Below, piece after piece: positions 33,661 to 40,801 of a stretch of DNA of 64,000 nucleotides; position 1 is the stretch's first letter, and every line of letters begins with the position of its first letter. The stretch lies in NCBI RefSeq assembly GCF_030405905.1, contig NZ_JASATW010000010.1:62001-126000 (forward strand), in the 5' to 3' direction. A program made the position numbers and the translations under genes. This stretch comes from Sphaerothrix gracilis (GTDB taxonomy: Bacteria; Cyanobacteriota; Cyanobacteriia; Phormidesmidales; Phormidesmidaceae). A model generated the notes under the pieces. The model had not been told where the DNA came from, made no database searches, and was given only the letters and a program-made list of their open reading frames with translations.

Positions 33661-34046
33661 TGGAGCTGACGGGAGTCGAACCCGTGTCCGCCCTGAGTAT
33701 TAACACTTCACTCATTCACAGGCTTAGCCTCTTTAACCCTTGAGGCGGGGACTCTCATTTATCCCTGAGAGTAGGATGCTCTGGTAAAGGTCTTTGCTAA
33801 TGAATTCACCAGAGGGAACGCATTAGCGCATCCGTTGGGGTTAGGTCCACAGTCCTTAACGGAGTCAGACCGTGAACGCTCGCGAAAGAGTTTTTAAGCT
33901 ACAGCTACTGCTGCTTGCTTGCGAGCAAAAGGAACGATGTTATTCGCACTTACTTTTGTTTTGAGCCTGGATTTACGAGAGGTGACTCACTCTCGGCCTG
34001 TATCACAAAGTGACTTTCGTCAGTACGTCGAAACCGTTACAGCCCC
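33661..34046 (-). ncRNA. ssrA: Transfer-messenger RNA (tmRNA)
   Basis: On the minus strand the gene begins GGGGCTGTAACGGTTTCGACG and ends with a tRNA-like half, GGTTCGACTCCCGTCAGCTCCA, with an encoded CCA. The internal frame gives the tag ANNIVPFARKQAAVAVA then TAA, close to the cyanobacterial tag pattern with the Ala-rich degron end. The length of about 386 nt is normal and the gene is one-piece, not permuted. It frees stalled ribosomes and marks the product for ClpXP-type proteolysis, and it complements the RqcH route at 6.9 kb. Confidence 0.97.
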
Positions 34047-34124
34047 TTGTAGATATGTGCTTCTTAGTATAGCTTAGAGAATCCGAGATTGCCGAGGGCT
34101 ATTCCTCAAATCAATCATGACGGG

Positions 34125-35825
34125 TTACGGGTGTAGCTCCCGCTCCCACACGCCTATGTAAATGCGATCGCGGTCGTTGCGTTCTACCAAGCCCTTCAGA
34201 GCCCCCTGTTCAAACGTAAAGCGATCGAGCTGACGGGACTGTACTTTAGCCAAATTACCCTGAACCACAACGGTTGCTGGAACTTCCAGCATTTCATCTA
34301 AGGCTGACTGCATCACTGCTAGCGGTATGCTTTGGGCAAAGGCGGCTTCTGTCTGACGCACTCGGCGCGATTCGGTGTCATAGAGATATCCCAAAGTCAC
34401 TTGCTCAGGCTCAATTTCGTACAGCACTGCTTCCGTATTGGGCCAGTATCCCCTGCGAGAGGAGTCAGGACTGCCGAGCTGCTTTTCTATCTGCGTTTCT
34501 CTCGCACCAACGGCGAATACAGGAACGCTAATATTCGCTGCAGATTCGCTATCGGAAGAGGAGGTCAAATCATTTTGGTCAGTATCGGCAGTATCTGTCT
34601 CTTCCAGCTCTGAGTTTTCTGAGGACTCCGGGTCGCTATCGCTGTCATCGCTATTATCCTGATCAAGGGTGAGGTCGGGATCAGCAGGTTCAAGATCAGC
34701 AGGTTGTTCAGAAGTTGGGGGGGGAGAAACCGGGTTGTTAGTCTGGTTGAATGAGCGCTGGGCGGCTGTCACCGCTAATCCGCCGACTACGATAATGGCG
34801 CTGGCGATCGCGCTCCACAGCAGCCAAGGTGGATGCGGGCGAGATGGCTGGACGGCAGCAGCGGTTGCTTTGGCGGCAGCAGGCTCAGCACTGGTCGGAT
34901 GAGTCGTAGCTGAACGCCGAGGCGCCACCGCCATCGTCGCTGCGGTAGTTGGTGTAGCCGGGGCACTGGTAGCGGCAGGGGCGATCGCGGCGGCTGTAGA
35001 CTCCGGCAGTAGCCTGAGCCATTGTTCCACAGTGCTAGGGCGATCCTCGGACTCTAGCTTCATGCCTCGTAAAATAGCGTCGTTGGTCTGATGCGTAATC
35101 TGAGGATTGAGATCGCGGGGAGCAGGCAGTGGTTGGCGATCGCGCAGAATAGAGGCCACAGGTATCTGAGCAGTCACTAATGCATAGAGAGTCGCTGCTA
35201 GCCCGTAGACATCCGTAGCGGGTGTCCGCTTGGCCTGGGTCATATATTGTTCAATAGGCGCGTATCCTGCTGAAATCAAGCTGGTATGAGTTTGAATCTG
35301 TCCGGCCTGAAATTCCCGGGCAATGCCAAAATCAATCAGAACTACCGACTGCGTTCCCGTCCGCACAATAATGTTGTGCGGTTTGATATCTCGGTGCAGC
35401 AGTCCAGCTTCATGTACCGCTGTGAGGGCTGACCCAATCTGCCGCACATACTCTATGGCCGTAGATTCGGGCAGCGGCGACTGAGGAAAAACAATCTCCC
35501 CCAAAGATTGACCAGGGATGTAGTCCATCACCATGAAGGGCAGGCCAGCCTCAACAAAGTAATCGCTAATTCGCACAATGTTGGGGTGTATGCACTGAGC
35601 CAGCCGCTGGGCCTCGTGCTGAAACTGCTGCTTGAGGGTCTGAAAGTCAGGGGAATTAAGGCTGTTCTGGTTGAGCGTTTTGATGACAACTGGCTGACCG
35701 AGCAGGTGGTGAAATGCCTGAAAGGTGACCCCAAAACCGCCCGTACCCAGGAGCTGCTTGAGCGTATACTTGCTGTCTTGTAAAGTTTGACCTACTTGCG
35801 GCAAAGATATACCAGATGAGTTCAT
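34125..35825 (-). CDS. Membrane-anchored Ser/Thr protein kinase (Hanks type)
   Basis: The 566 residues start with a kinase domain (about 20-275) with GTGGFGVTF, Lys49 in VVIKT, the catalytic loop LHRDIKPHN (Asp146) and DFG (Asp165). A Pro/Ala/Thr-rich stretch and one membrane helix (PWLLWSAIASAIIVVGGLAV, about 335-355) follow. Then come an acidic Asp/Ser linker (about 375-425) and a C-terminal domain (about 430-566) that I do not recognise. The layout fits cyanobacterial PknB-like sensor kinases, with the last domain probably outside the cytoplasm. There is no partner phosphatase nearby. Confidence 0.95.
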   Translation of the reverse strand: MNSSGISLPQVGQTLQDSKYTLKQLLGTGGFGVTFQAFHHLLGQPVVIKTLNQNSLNSPDFQTLKQQFQHEAQRLAQCIHPNIVRISDYFVEAGLPFMVMDYIPGQSLGEIVFPQSPLPESTAIEYVRQIGSALTAVHEAGLLHRDIKPHNIIVRTGTQSVVLIDFGIAREFQAGQIQTHTSLISAGYAPIEQYMTQAKRTPATDVYGLAATLYALVTAQIPVASILRDRQPLPAPRDLNPQITHQTNDAILRGMKLESEDRPSTVEQWLRLLPESTAAAIAPAATSAPATPTTAATMAVAPRRSATTHPTSAEPAAAKATAAAVQPSRPHPPWLLWSAIASAIIVVGGLAVTAAQRSFNQTNNPVSPPPTSEQPADLEPADPDLTLDQDNSDDSDSDPESSENSELEETDTADTDQNDLTSSSDSESAANISVPVFAVGARETQIEKQLGSPDSSRRGYWPNTEAVLYEIEPEQVTLGYLYDTESRRVRQTEAAFAQSIPLAVMQSALDEMLEVPATVVVQGNLAKVQSRQLDRFTFEQGALKGLVERNDRDRIYIGVWERELHP

Positions 35826-36200
35826 GAAATTTTCCGCATCCTACAGACAGCAGTTGCATTAAGGACATCTTAGTAGAATCGTTGGGCTGAGTGGGCTGCC
35901 ACTAGCCCCGGAGGCTTGGCAAAACGAGAGATGCCACAGCGGGCATAGCGCAGCCCCCCTAGACGGTGTCACCCACTTTTTTAAGGCCGCGATCGCCGTA
36001 GATAAGCCCTGAGTTATTACGGTAATTAGCTTTCGTAAAGTAAATGGCGGAGGTTTTCACCTATAATATTTTCTTAAGCTTCGCTCTTGTCAGCCAAGCC
36101 TTAATTTATTGAAAACGGGTAGGCAGAGTCTTGTAAACTCACTCTTAAAAGACAATTTTATTGAGCGGTATAAACTATTACAGACGGGGGGAGACAGCGC
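35826..36200. other. 375-bp divergent intergenic region
   Basis: This lies between the kinase gene (minus) and the repeat-protein gene (plus) and has no gene. It holds a TATAAT at 36062-36067 that could be the -10 box of the latter, and a minus-strand copy of GGCTGCGCTA at 35946-35955. Confidence 0.55.
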
Positions 36201-36599
36201 ATGAGTAACACAACTGATACATCAACCAACGGCAAACCAGAACAGGACCAAGAAAAGCAAAAAGGAAATAAGGGCGGCCTTGTCCGAGCCGACATCAAGC
36301 ATGAAGAAATCGTAGTTTTATCCGACAACACGCGGTTGCTTTCAACCAACACGTTACCCAACAATCGGCCCATTACCGCTTCCAACCAGCATGTTGCTCA
36401 CATGCTGACGGTTGCTGGCAGACGCCCCGTCATGGAAGATACCTTTGAGATTGCCAACTTAGACACCCTGCCCGGACATCGGCCCGTTGCTGTCAGCAAG
36501 CTAGTGATTTCTGATGTGGGTATGCTGCCCGGCAATCGCCCCATTGCCTCCAACGACATCGACGAAGATCCGACGGCGCTGATGGGATATCTAGATTAA
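36201..36599 (+). CDS. Repeat protein of unknown function (LPGNRPI-type motifs, 132 aa)
   Basis: I recognise no characterised family. After a hydrophilic Gly/Gln/Lys leader (about 1-40) there are four diverged copies of a short unit centred on LPNNRPITAS, AGRRPVME, LPGHRPVAVS and LPGNRPIASN, about 20-30 residues apart. Between them lie beta-prone segments such as KLVISDVG. There is no signal peptide, membrane helix or cysteine. A very strong ribosome site (GGGGGAGA) precedes the ATG and a clear terminator follows, so expression is probably high. The repeats could form a beta-structure or present a binding motif. A precursor-peptide role is possible but unsupported. Confidence 0.85.
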   Translation: MSNTTDTSTNGKPEQDQEKQKGNKGGLVRADIKHEEIVVLSDNTRLLSTNTLPNNRPITASNQHVAHMLTVAGRRPVMEDTFEIANLDTLPGHRPVAVSKLVISDVGMLPGNRPIASNDIDEDPTALMGYLD

Positions 36600-36636
36600 A
36601 TTTAGTTATCAAGATCCAGCAGTTTTTTCTAGTCAA

Positions 36637-36669
36637 AAAGGGGAGCAGTTTTTACAACCGCTCCCCTTT
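36637..36669. terminator. Bidirectional terminator between the repeat gene and rpmA
   Basis: GGGGAGC (36640-36646) pairs with GCTCCCC (36660-36666), extended by AAA/TTT, with A-rich DNA on the left and T-rich DNA on the right. It can serve both the plus-strand repeat gene and the minus-strand rplU-rpmA unit. Confidence 0.8.
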
Positions 36670-36700
36670 CTCATTAAGCCAAACCTAGCCTCGGCGGGGT

Positions 36701-36958
36701 CTAGGTTGCAGGGTAAACGCTGACTTTCTTGCTGCTGCGGCCCTTGCGCTCAAAAGTAACCATGCCGTCAACCAGGGCGAATAAGGTATCGTCGCCGCCG
36801 CGACCAACATTATTTCCCGGATGGTATTTGGTACCCCGTTGGCGAATCAAAATATTGCCAGCGCGCACAGCCTGCCCGCCAAAACGCTTGACCCCTAGCC
36901 GCTGCGCGTTTGAGTCGCGGCCGTTGCGAGTGCTTCCCGTTCCCTTCTTGTGAGCCAT
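36701..36958 (-). CDS. rpmA: 50S ribosomal protein L27
   Basis: The 85 residues give a classic L27: MAHKKGTGSTRNGRDSNAQRLGVKRFGG, then GNILIRQRGTKYHPGNNVG. It begins directly with the mature Ala-His-Lys-Lys terminus, with no cleavable extension of the Firmicute type. The N-terminal arm reaches toward the peptidyl-transferase centre. It is the second gene of the rplU-rpmA operon. Confidence 0.98.
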   Translation of the reverse strand: MAHKKGTGSTRNGRDSNAQRLGVKRFGGQAVRAGNILIRQRGTKYHPGNNVGRGGDDTLFALVDGMVTFERKGRSSKKVSVYPAT

Positions 36959-37021
36959 ATTTCTCCCTTTTACCTAGAACTCAATCTTAAAACAGATATC
37001 AGCCAGTTAGCCTAAAAAAGC

Positions 37022-37426
37022 CTACTCTTCAGCTTGCTGTTCAGCTTCATCGGTATCAGTGTCAGCACTGCCTGCTGCTGGCTGAGCAGACTCTGTACCA
37101 AAAGTCTTACCGTTGAGGCTGATAGAGTCAATCATCAGCCGGGTCAGCTCCTGACGGTGGCCCTGCTTTTTACGCGTCTTTTTCTTGGGACGCATCTTGT
37201 AAACGATGATTTTGCGTCCTCTGAGCTGACTCATTACCGTTGCGCTGACGGTGGCCCCCTCAACTAAGGGCTGACCAATGCTGACGCCGTCATCGTGAGC
37301 CACAAAAAGGACGCGGTCAATTGTGAGCTGCTCGTCAGTTTCACTAGATAGGCGATCGACATCATAAAATCGACCGGGTTCTACCCGCAACTGTTTGCCA
37401 CCCGTCTCAATAATTGCGTAAGCCAT
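37022..37426 (-). CDS. rplU: 50S ribosomal protein L21
   Basis: The 134 residues contain the L21 core: MAYAIIETGGKQLRVEPG and the signature IIVYKMRPKKKTRKKQGHRQ. A Ser/Asp/Glu-rich C-terminal tail of about 25 residues (DTDTDEAEQQAEE) goes beyond the usual length of about 103 residues. It is the first gene of the two-gene ribosomal operon; rpmA follows after 63 bases. A leader of roughly 240 bases separates it from the divergent argF and should hold both promoters. Confidence 0.97.
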   Translation of the reverse strand: MAYAIIETGGKQLRVEPGRFYDVDRLSSETDEQLTIDRVLFVAHDDGVSIGQPLVEGATVSATVMSQLRGRKIIVYKMRPKKKTRKKQGHRQELTRLMIDSISLNGKTFGTESAQPAAGSADTDTDEAEQQAEE

Positions 37427-37666
37427 GCTGAAATATGTTCTCCTTGCCGTACAGGTAGCTGTCCTGAAAGTAGCTTTTAATCGCAGCTTTTTGAGTGATA
37501 CCTGATCCGAGCCAAAATTTTAGACAGACAGTTAGCCAGTATGACGATTTAAAGGGGCTATTGTCAAGCTCTGATGCGCGGAATTTGGCGAGAGCTGCCA
37601 AAAAGTTAGATTCGGTCTGCTGAAATCTGATAGGTTTAGTTTTTACCGTCGGCACCAGGGATAAGT

Positions 37667-38590
37667 ATGGAGTCTTTGAAAGGGCGAGACCTGTTGAGTA
37701 TTGCTGATTTGAATCCAGGTGAGATTCGATTGTTGCTAAAACTAGCCGCCGATTTAAAGCGCGGTCAGATTGAGCTGCGGTGTCCCCGAAAAGTCCTGGG
37801 ACTGCTGTTTCAAAAGGCATCTACGCGAACGCGCGTCAGCTTTTCAGCGGCGATGTATCAGCTAGGCGGTCAGGTTATTGACCTCAATGCTAACGTTACC
37901 CAGATCAGCCGGGGCGAGCCTACCGTCGATACTGCCCGCGTACTCGATCGCTACTTAGATGTCCTCGCTATTCGCACGTTTGCCCAAGCAGAGCTGGTGA
38001 AATTTGCTCAATATGCCGACATTCCGGTGATCAACGCCCTAACGGATATAGAGCATCCCTGTCAGATTTTGGCTGACTTGTTAACCATTCAGGAAACGTT
38101 TGACGACTTAGCGGGACTAACATTGACTTATTTGGGAGATGGCAATAACGTCGCTCATTCTTTGATGCTGGGCTGCGCTCTGGTGGGAATGAACATAGTT
38201 GTGGCTACTCCGGCTGGTTACGAACCCGATCAAACTGTGACCCAGCAGGCTCAAGAACTGGCTGGCAATCGCAGTCAGGTCGTTGTGACTCAGGATGCTC
38301 AGGCGGCTGTCTCTGGCGCTCAGGTTCTCTATACCGATGTTTGGGCCAGCATGGGCCAGGAAGAGTCCGCTGATGTACGTATTCCTATCTTTCAGCCCTA
38401 TCAGATCAATGCTGGTTTGGTGAAGCAAGCTGATAAGTCGGCTATCGTGCTGCACTGTCTGCCAGCCCACCGGGGAGAAGAAATCACGGATGAGGTGATT
38501 GAGGGGACACAGTCTCGGATTTGGGATCAGGCCGAGAATCGGCTGCACGCGCAAAAAGCGCTGCTGACGGCTCTACTGGGCGTGGCCTAA
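37667..38590 (+). CDS. argF: Ornithine carbamoyltransferase
   Basis: This enzyme forms citrulline from ornithine and carbamoyl phosphate in arginine synthesis. The 307 residues show the phosphate-binding STRTR (in FQKASTRTRVSF), ANVTQISRGEP, the ligand motif HPCQ, DVWASMG and the ornithine loop HCLPAHRGEE. All key residues are present. It is monocistronic; the hli gene converges on it, with a perfect palindrome between them. Confidence 0.97.
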   Translation: MESLKGRDLLSIADLNPGEIRLLLKLAADLKRGQIELRCPRKVLGLLFQKASTRTRVSFSAAMYQLGGQVIDLNANVTQISRGEPTVDTARVLDRYLDVLAIRTFAQAELVKFAQYADIPVINALTDIEHPCQILADLLTIQETFDDLAGLTLTYLGDGNNVAHSLMLGCALVGMNIVVATPAGYEPDQTVTQQAQELAGNRSQVVVTQDAQAAVSGAQVLYTDVWASMGQEESADVRIPIFQPYQINAGLVKQADKSAIVLHCLPAHRGEEITDEVIEGTQSRIWDQAENRLHAQKALLTALLGVA

Positions 38591-38597
38591 AAGAAAA

Positions 38598-38623
38598 GAG
38601 CTGGAGGCCGCGGCCTCCAGCTC
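38598..38623 (-). terminator. Perfect 26-nt palindromic terminator
   Basis: GAGCTGGAGGCCG and its exact complement form a 26-nt inverted repeat without a loop. On the minus strand it is followed by TTTTCTTTT, so it best serves the hli gene; on the plus strand it sits eight bases after argF but lacks a T-run. Confidence 0.85.
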
Positions 38624-38671
38624 ATCTCAGGTTGATTTTGAGGCTGCGGCCCTTGAAGCGCAGCCAGATTT

Positions 38672-38824
38672 TTACAGAATGCCGAGAAACTGGAGAACGC
38701 CTTGCCCGGAGACAAGCTCAATCACGACGGCAGTGACGAAGCCCAGCATGGCAAGGCGACCGTTCAGGCGCTCTGCCGCTGGCGTAAATCCGATTAAATT
38801 GGTGGGTTTATTGGGTTGGGTCAT
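38672..38824 (-). CDS. High-light-inducible protein (Hlip/Scp), 50 aa
   Basis: The product is 50 residues: a short N-terminus, then one chlorophyll-binding-type helix with the motif AERLNGRLAMLGFVTAVVIELVSGQGVL, in which the ExxN-R pair (ERLNGR) is the ligand signature of the LHC superfamily. Hlips dimerise in thylakoids, bind chlorophyll and carotenoid and guard photosystem assembly under light stress. It lies between argF and the CPBP gene on the minus strand and has its own strong terminator. Confidence 0.94.
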   Translation of the reverse strand: MTQPNKPTNLIGFTPAAERLNGRLAMLGFVTAVVIELVSGQGVLQFLGIL

Positions 38825-38885
38825 GATGGCGTTAGTTAATATTTGTTAACCATTCTAGCTCGATTAACAGCTCTATGCGTGACTT

Positions 38886-39743
38886 TTAGCGATTAATTCC
38901 CTGCCAGCGAATACTGCGAAAGCCTAAGGCGATCGCGCTCAGCAGCAGTAACCCCAGTCCGCCAGCTAGCGGATTGCCGCCGATGCCCGTCACCCAGTCC
39001 GGAACACGGTTAGAGACAGTTACCCAGTCGCTCACGTCTACAACGTAATAAGCCCAGACCAGTCCGGCATGTAGTCCTGCAGGTGCGGCCAAATCACCGG
39101 CAGGTAGCTGCGATCGCCTCGTGGTAGCCCGCTTAGCCCACACCAATGCCAGCCCCAAAAGAAAAAGACCCAAAAACTGCGGCCAGGTTTCTAAAATGGC
39201 CGCCCAAGGACGAATAAAGTGGGCTAAGGCAAACAGCAGGCTGCTGCTGCAGAGGGCGATCGCGGGGGAATAGTCCTGCTCTAGCTCACTCAGCAGCCAG
39301 CCGCGAAACAAAATCTCCTCCGCCCAGCCAATGCCAATGGCCGTAATCAAACCGGCTAAAGCCGTTTGTCCTAGCTGACTAATTGGCTCTGCTTCAGCCC
39401 AGCCTAGCCCTATTTCTAGCGTGAACAGGAGGCCGACTCCAGCCGCCCCTACTAAGAAAGAGCACAAGAACCAGAGCGCCGTTCGCCTTGAAAAAGTCAG
39501 GCCATAATAAGACAGCGGGCGCGGCAGACCATGAACGCGCCGCCCCCAGCCTCGCAGCAGCCCCATAAATATGAGATAAAGCAGAATCAGAGCCACAATA
39601 AAAATGCGCTCTGACTGATACCAGGTTGCTAGCAGACCAATTGCGATCGCAATTGGCCCCCACAGCAGCATCAAGATAGCCAAAAAAAGGCCGATTCTAA
39701 GAGGCGCACCTCGGCGAGCGATCGCTGGCCAGTTAATTTTCAA
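38886..39743 (-). CDS. CPBP family intramembrane metalloprotease
   Basis: The 285 residues have about seven membrane helices and complete CPBP motifs: WAEEILFRGWLLSE (Glu-Glu, Arg), LFALAHFIRP (His) and GLHAGLVWAYYV (His). It follows clpS by ten bases on the same strand, an arrangement I recall from other cyanobacteria, so coordinated expression with proteolysis is likely. The substrate is unknown. Confidence 0.9.
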   Translation of the reverse strand: MKINWPAIARRGAPLRIGLFLAILMLLWGPIAIAIGLLATWYQSERIFIVALILLYLIFMGLLRGWGRRVHGLPRPLSYYGLTFSRRTALWFLCSFLVGAAGVGLLFTLEIGLGWAEAEPISQLGQTALAGLITAIGIGWAEEILFRGWLLSELEQDYSPAIALCSSSLLFALAHFIRPWAAILETWPQFLGLFLLGLALVWAKRATTRRSQLPAGDLAAPAGLHAGLVWAYYVVDVSDWVTVSNRVPDWVTGIGGNPLAGGLGLLLLSAIALGFRSIRWQGINR

Positions 39744-39753
39744 TCAGTAAATC

Positions 39754-40035
39754 CTAATCTTCTGGCTCAATCGTACTGGTTAAACCGTGTCCCCGTAGAC
39801 CCTCGCAGTAAAACTCAGCATGTTCTAAAGCACAGGTAATTACCAGCGCTACGCCCTTAGAATGTGCCTGCATCATGATATCGACAGCCTGAGGCATGGT
39901 CAGGCTAGAAACCGTCTTCATCAAGGCTTCGACGACATGCTCCATTGAGTTATAGTCATCATTGTGCAAGAGAACCCGATAGCGCGGTGCTAGCTTGCGA
40001 GTCGTTGAACGCTTTTCGATCGTTTCAACAGACAC
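39754..40035 (-). CDS. clpS: ClpS adaptor of the Clp protease
   Basis: The 93 residues contain RYRVLLHNDDYNSMEHVVEAL (about 18-38), the N-degron-binding motif with the Asn-Asp pair, then AHSKGVALVITCALEHAEFYCEGL. ClpS hands N-degron substrates to ClpC/ClpP in cyanobacteria. The start is ATG at 40035. It leads the clpS-CPBP unit, followed by the hli gene after a further 61 bases. Confidence 0.96.
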   Translation of the reverse strand: MSVETIEKRSTTRKLAPRYRVLLHNDDYNSMEHVVEALMKTVSSLTMPQAVDIMMQAHSKGVALVITCALEHAEFYCEGLRGHGLTSTIEPED

Positions 40036-40287
40036 TATGAATACTCCTTCCTGAAATAGCTAAAGAACGTTATGAGCGATTCATGTCAGCAGGAAATCCA
40101 TTTGCGATTAGCAAGCTTGCCTGCGTAGTCGCAACTGCACTGACTTTTCTCTCAGGCTAAACGAAGACTTCAGTTCCTGACAACCACGATTGTTGATGTA
40201 TCGACGCATACTTAAAGAGAAGAAGTTGGACTCCGAATACCTGATAACTGATTGTCTGAGTCAAGAGGTTTTGGGTGGCTGCTACCT

Positions 40288-40731
40288 ATGAATGAAGAAA
40301 ACCCTGGGTCAATTCGTCCTCATCAGATTATTTTCCTAGAACATCAAGCTGTGCGACTTTACGCAGAGGCAATTGATGTTGTGCCGGCGCGGCAGCTTTG
40401 CTGGGCTAGACCCCTGATGCTGATTGTCTGTACTTCAGCAGCGGAACTGGAAATGTTAGCGGTTGGGGAGGCCGATATTGCCCAACTCTATCCTTTAGAA
40501 GAGGCCCCTGATCTGCTTTGGCCGCTGGACTTCTTTCAGGCTGCTTTGGACTTAGAAGTGATTTCGCTGCTCAGTCAGGCCCAAAGCTTATCCGCTGCTG
40601 ACCAGCAGCGGCGCGGCTTACAGCAGCTACACTATCTGATTAAGCAAATTTGGCAGGCCCATCCTGAACTATTTGTCAAATCCGAGTCGGCCTCTGTCGC
40701 AATGCCGCGTAGTGAAAAAGGATTGCTTTGA
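40288..40731 (+). CDS. Hypothetical cyanobacterial-type protein (147 aa)
   Basis: I recognise no named family. From the ATG at 40288 the product has 147 residues; a TTG at 40252 would add 12. A beta-rich first half (IRPHQIIFLEHQAVRLYAEAIDVVPARQLCWARPLMLIV) precedes a helical second half with WPLDFFQAALDLEVI and QQLHYLIKQIWQAHPELF. It is soluble and acidic. It lies upstream of the helicase gene in the same direction. Confidence 0.75.
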   Translation: MNEENPGSIRPHQIIFLEHQAVRLYAEAIDVVPARQLCWARPLMLIVCTSAAELEMLAVGEADIAQLYPLEEAPDLLWPLDFFQAALDLEVISLLSQAQSLSAADQQRRGLQQLHYLIKQIWQAHPELFVKSESASVAMPRSEKGLL

Positions 40732-40801
40732 AATTTAGCGGCAGTCCCCTGCGGCCCGCGCTTCCCGGCGACTGATTTTCCCCTCATGCTTATTCAGTGC
40801 T

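Noticed and set aside
37407..37820. 137-residue minus-strand frame between rplU and argF
   Set aside because: It covers the argF start and the rplU leader; composition shows an antisense shadow.
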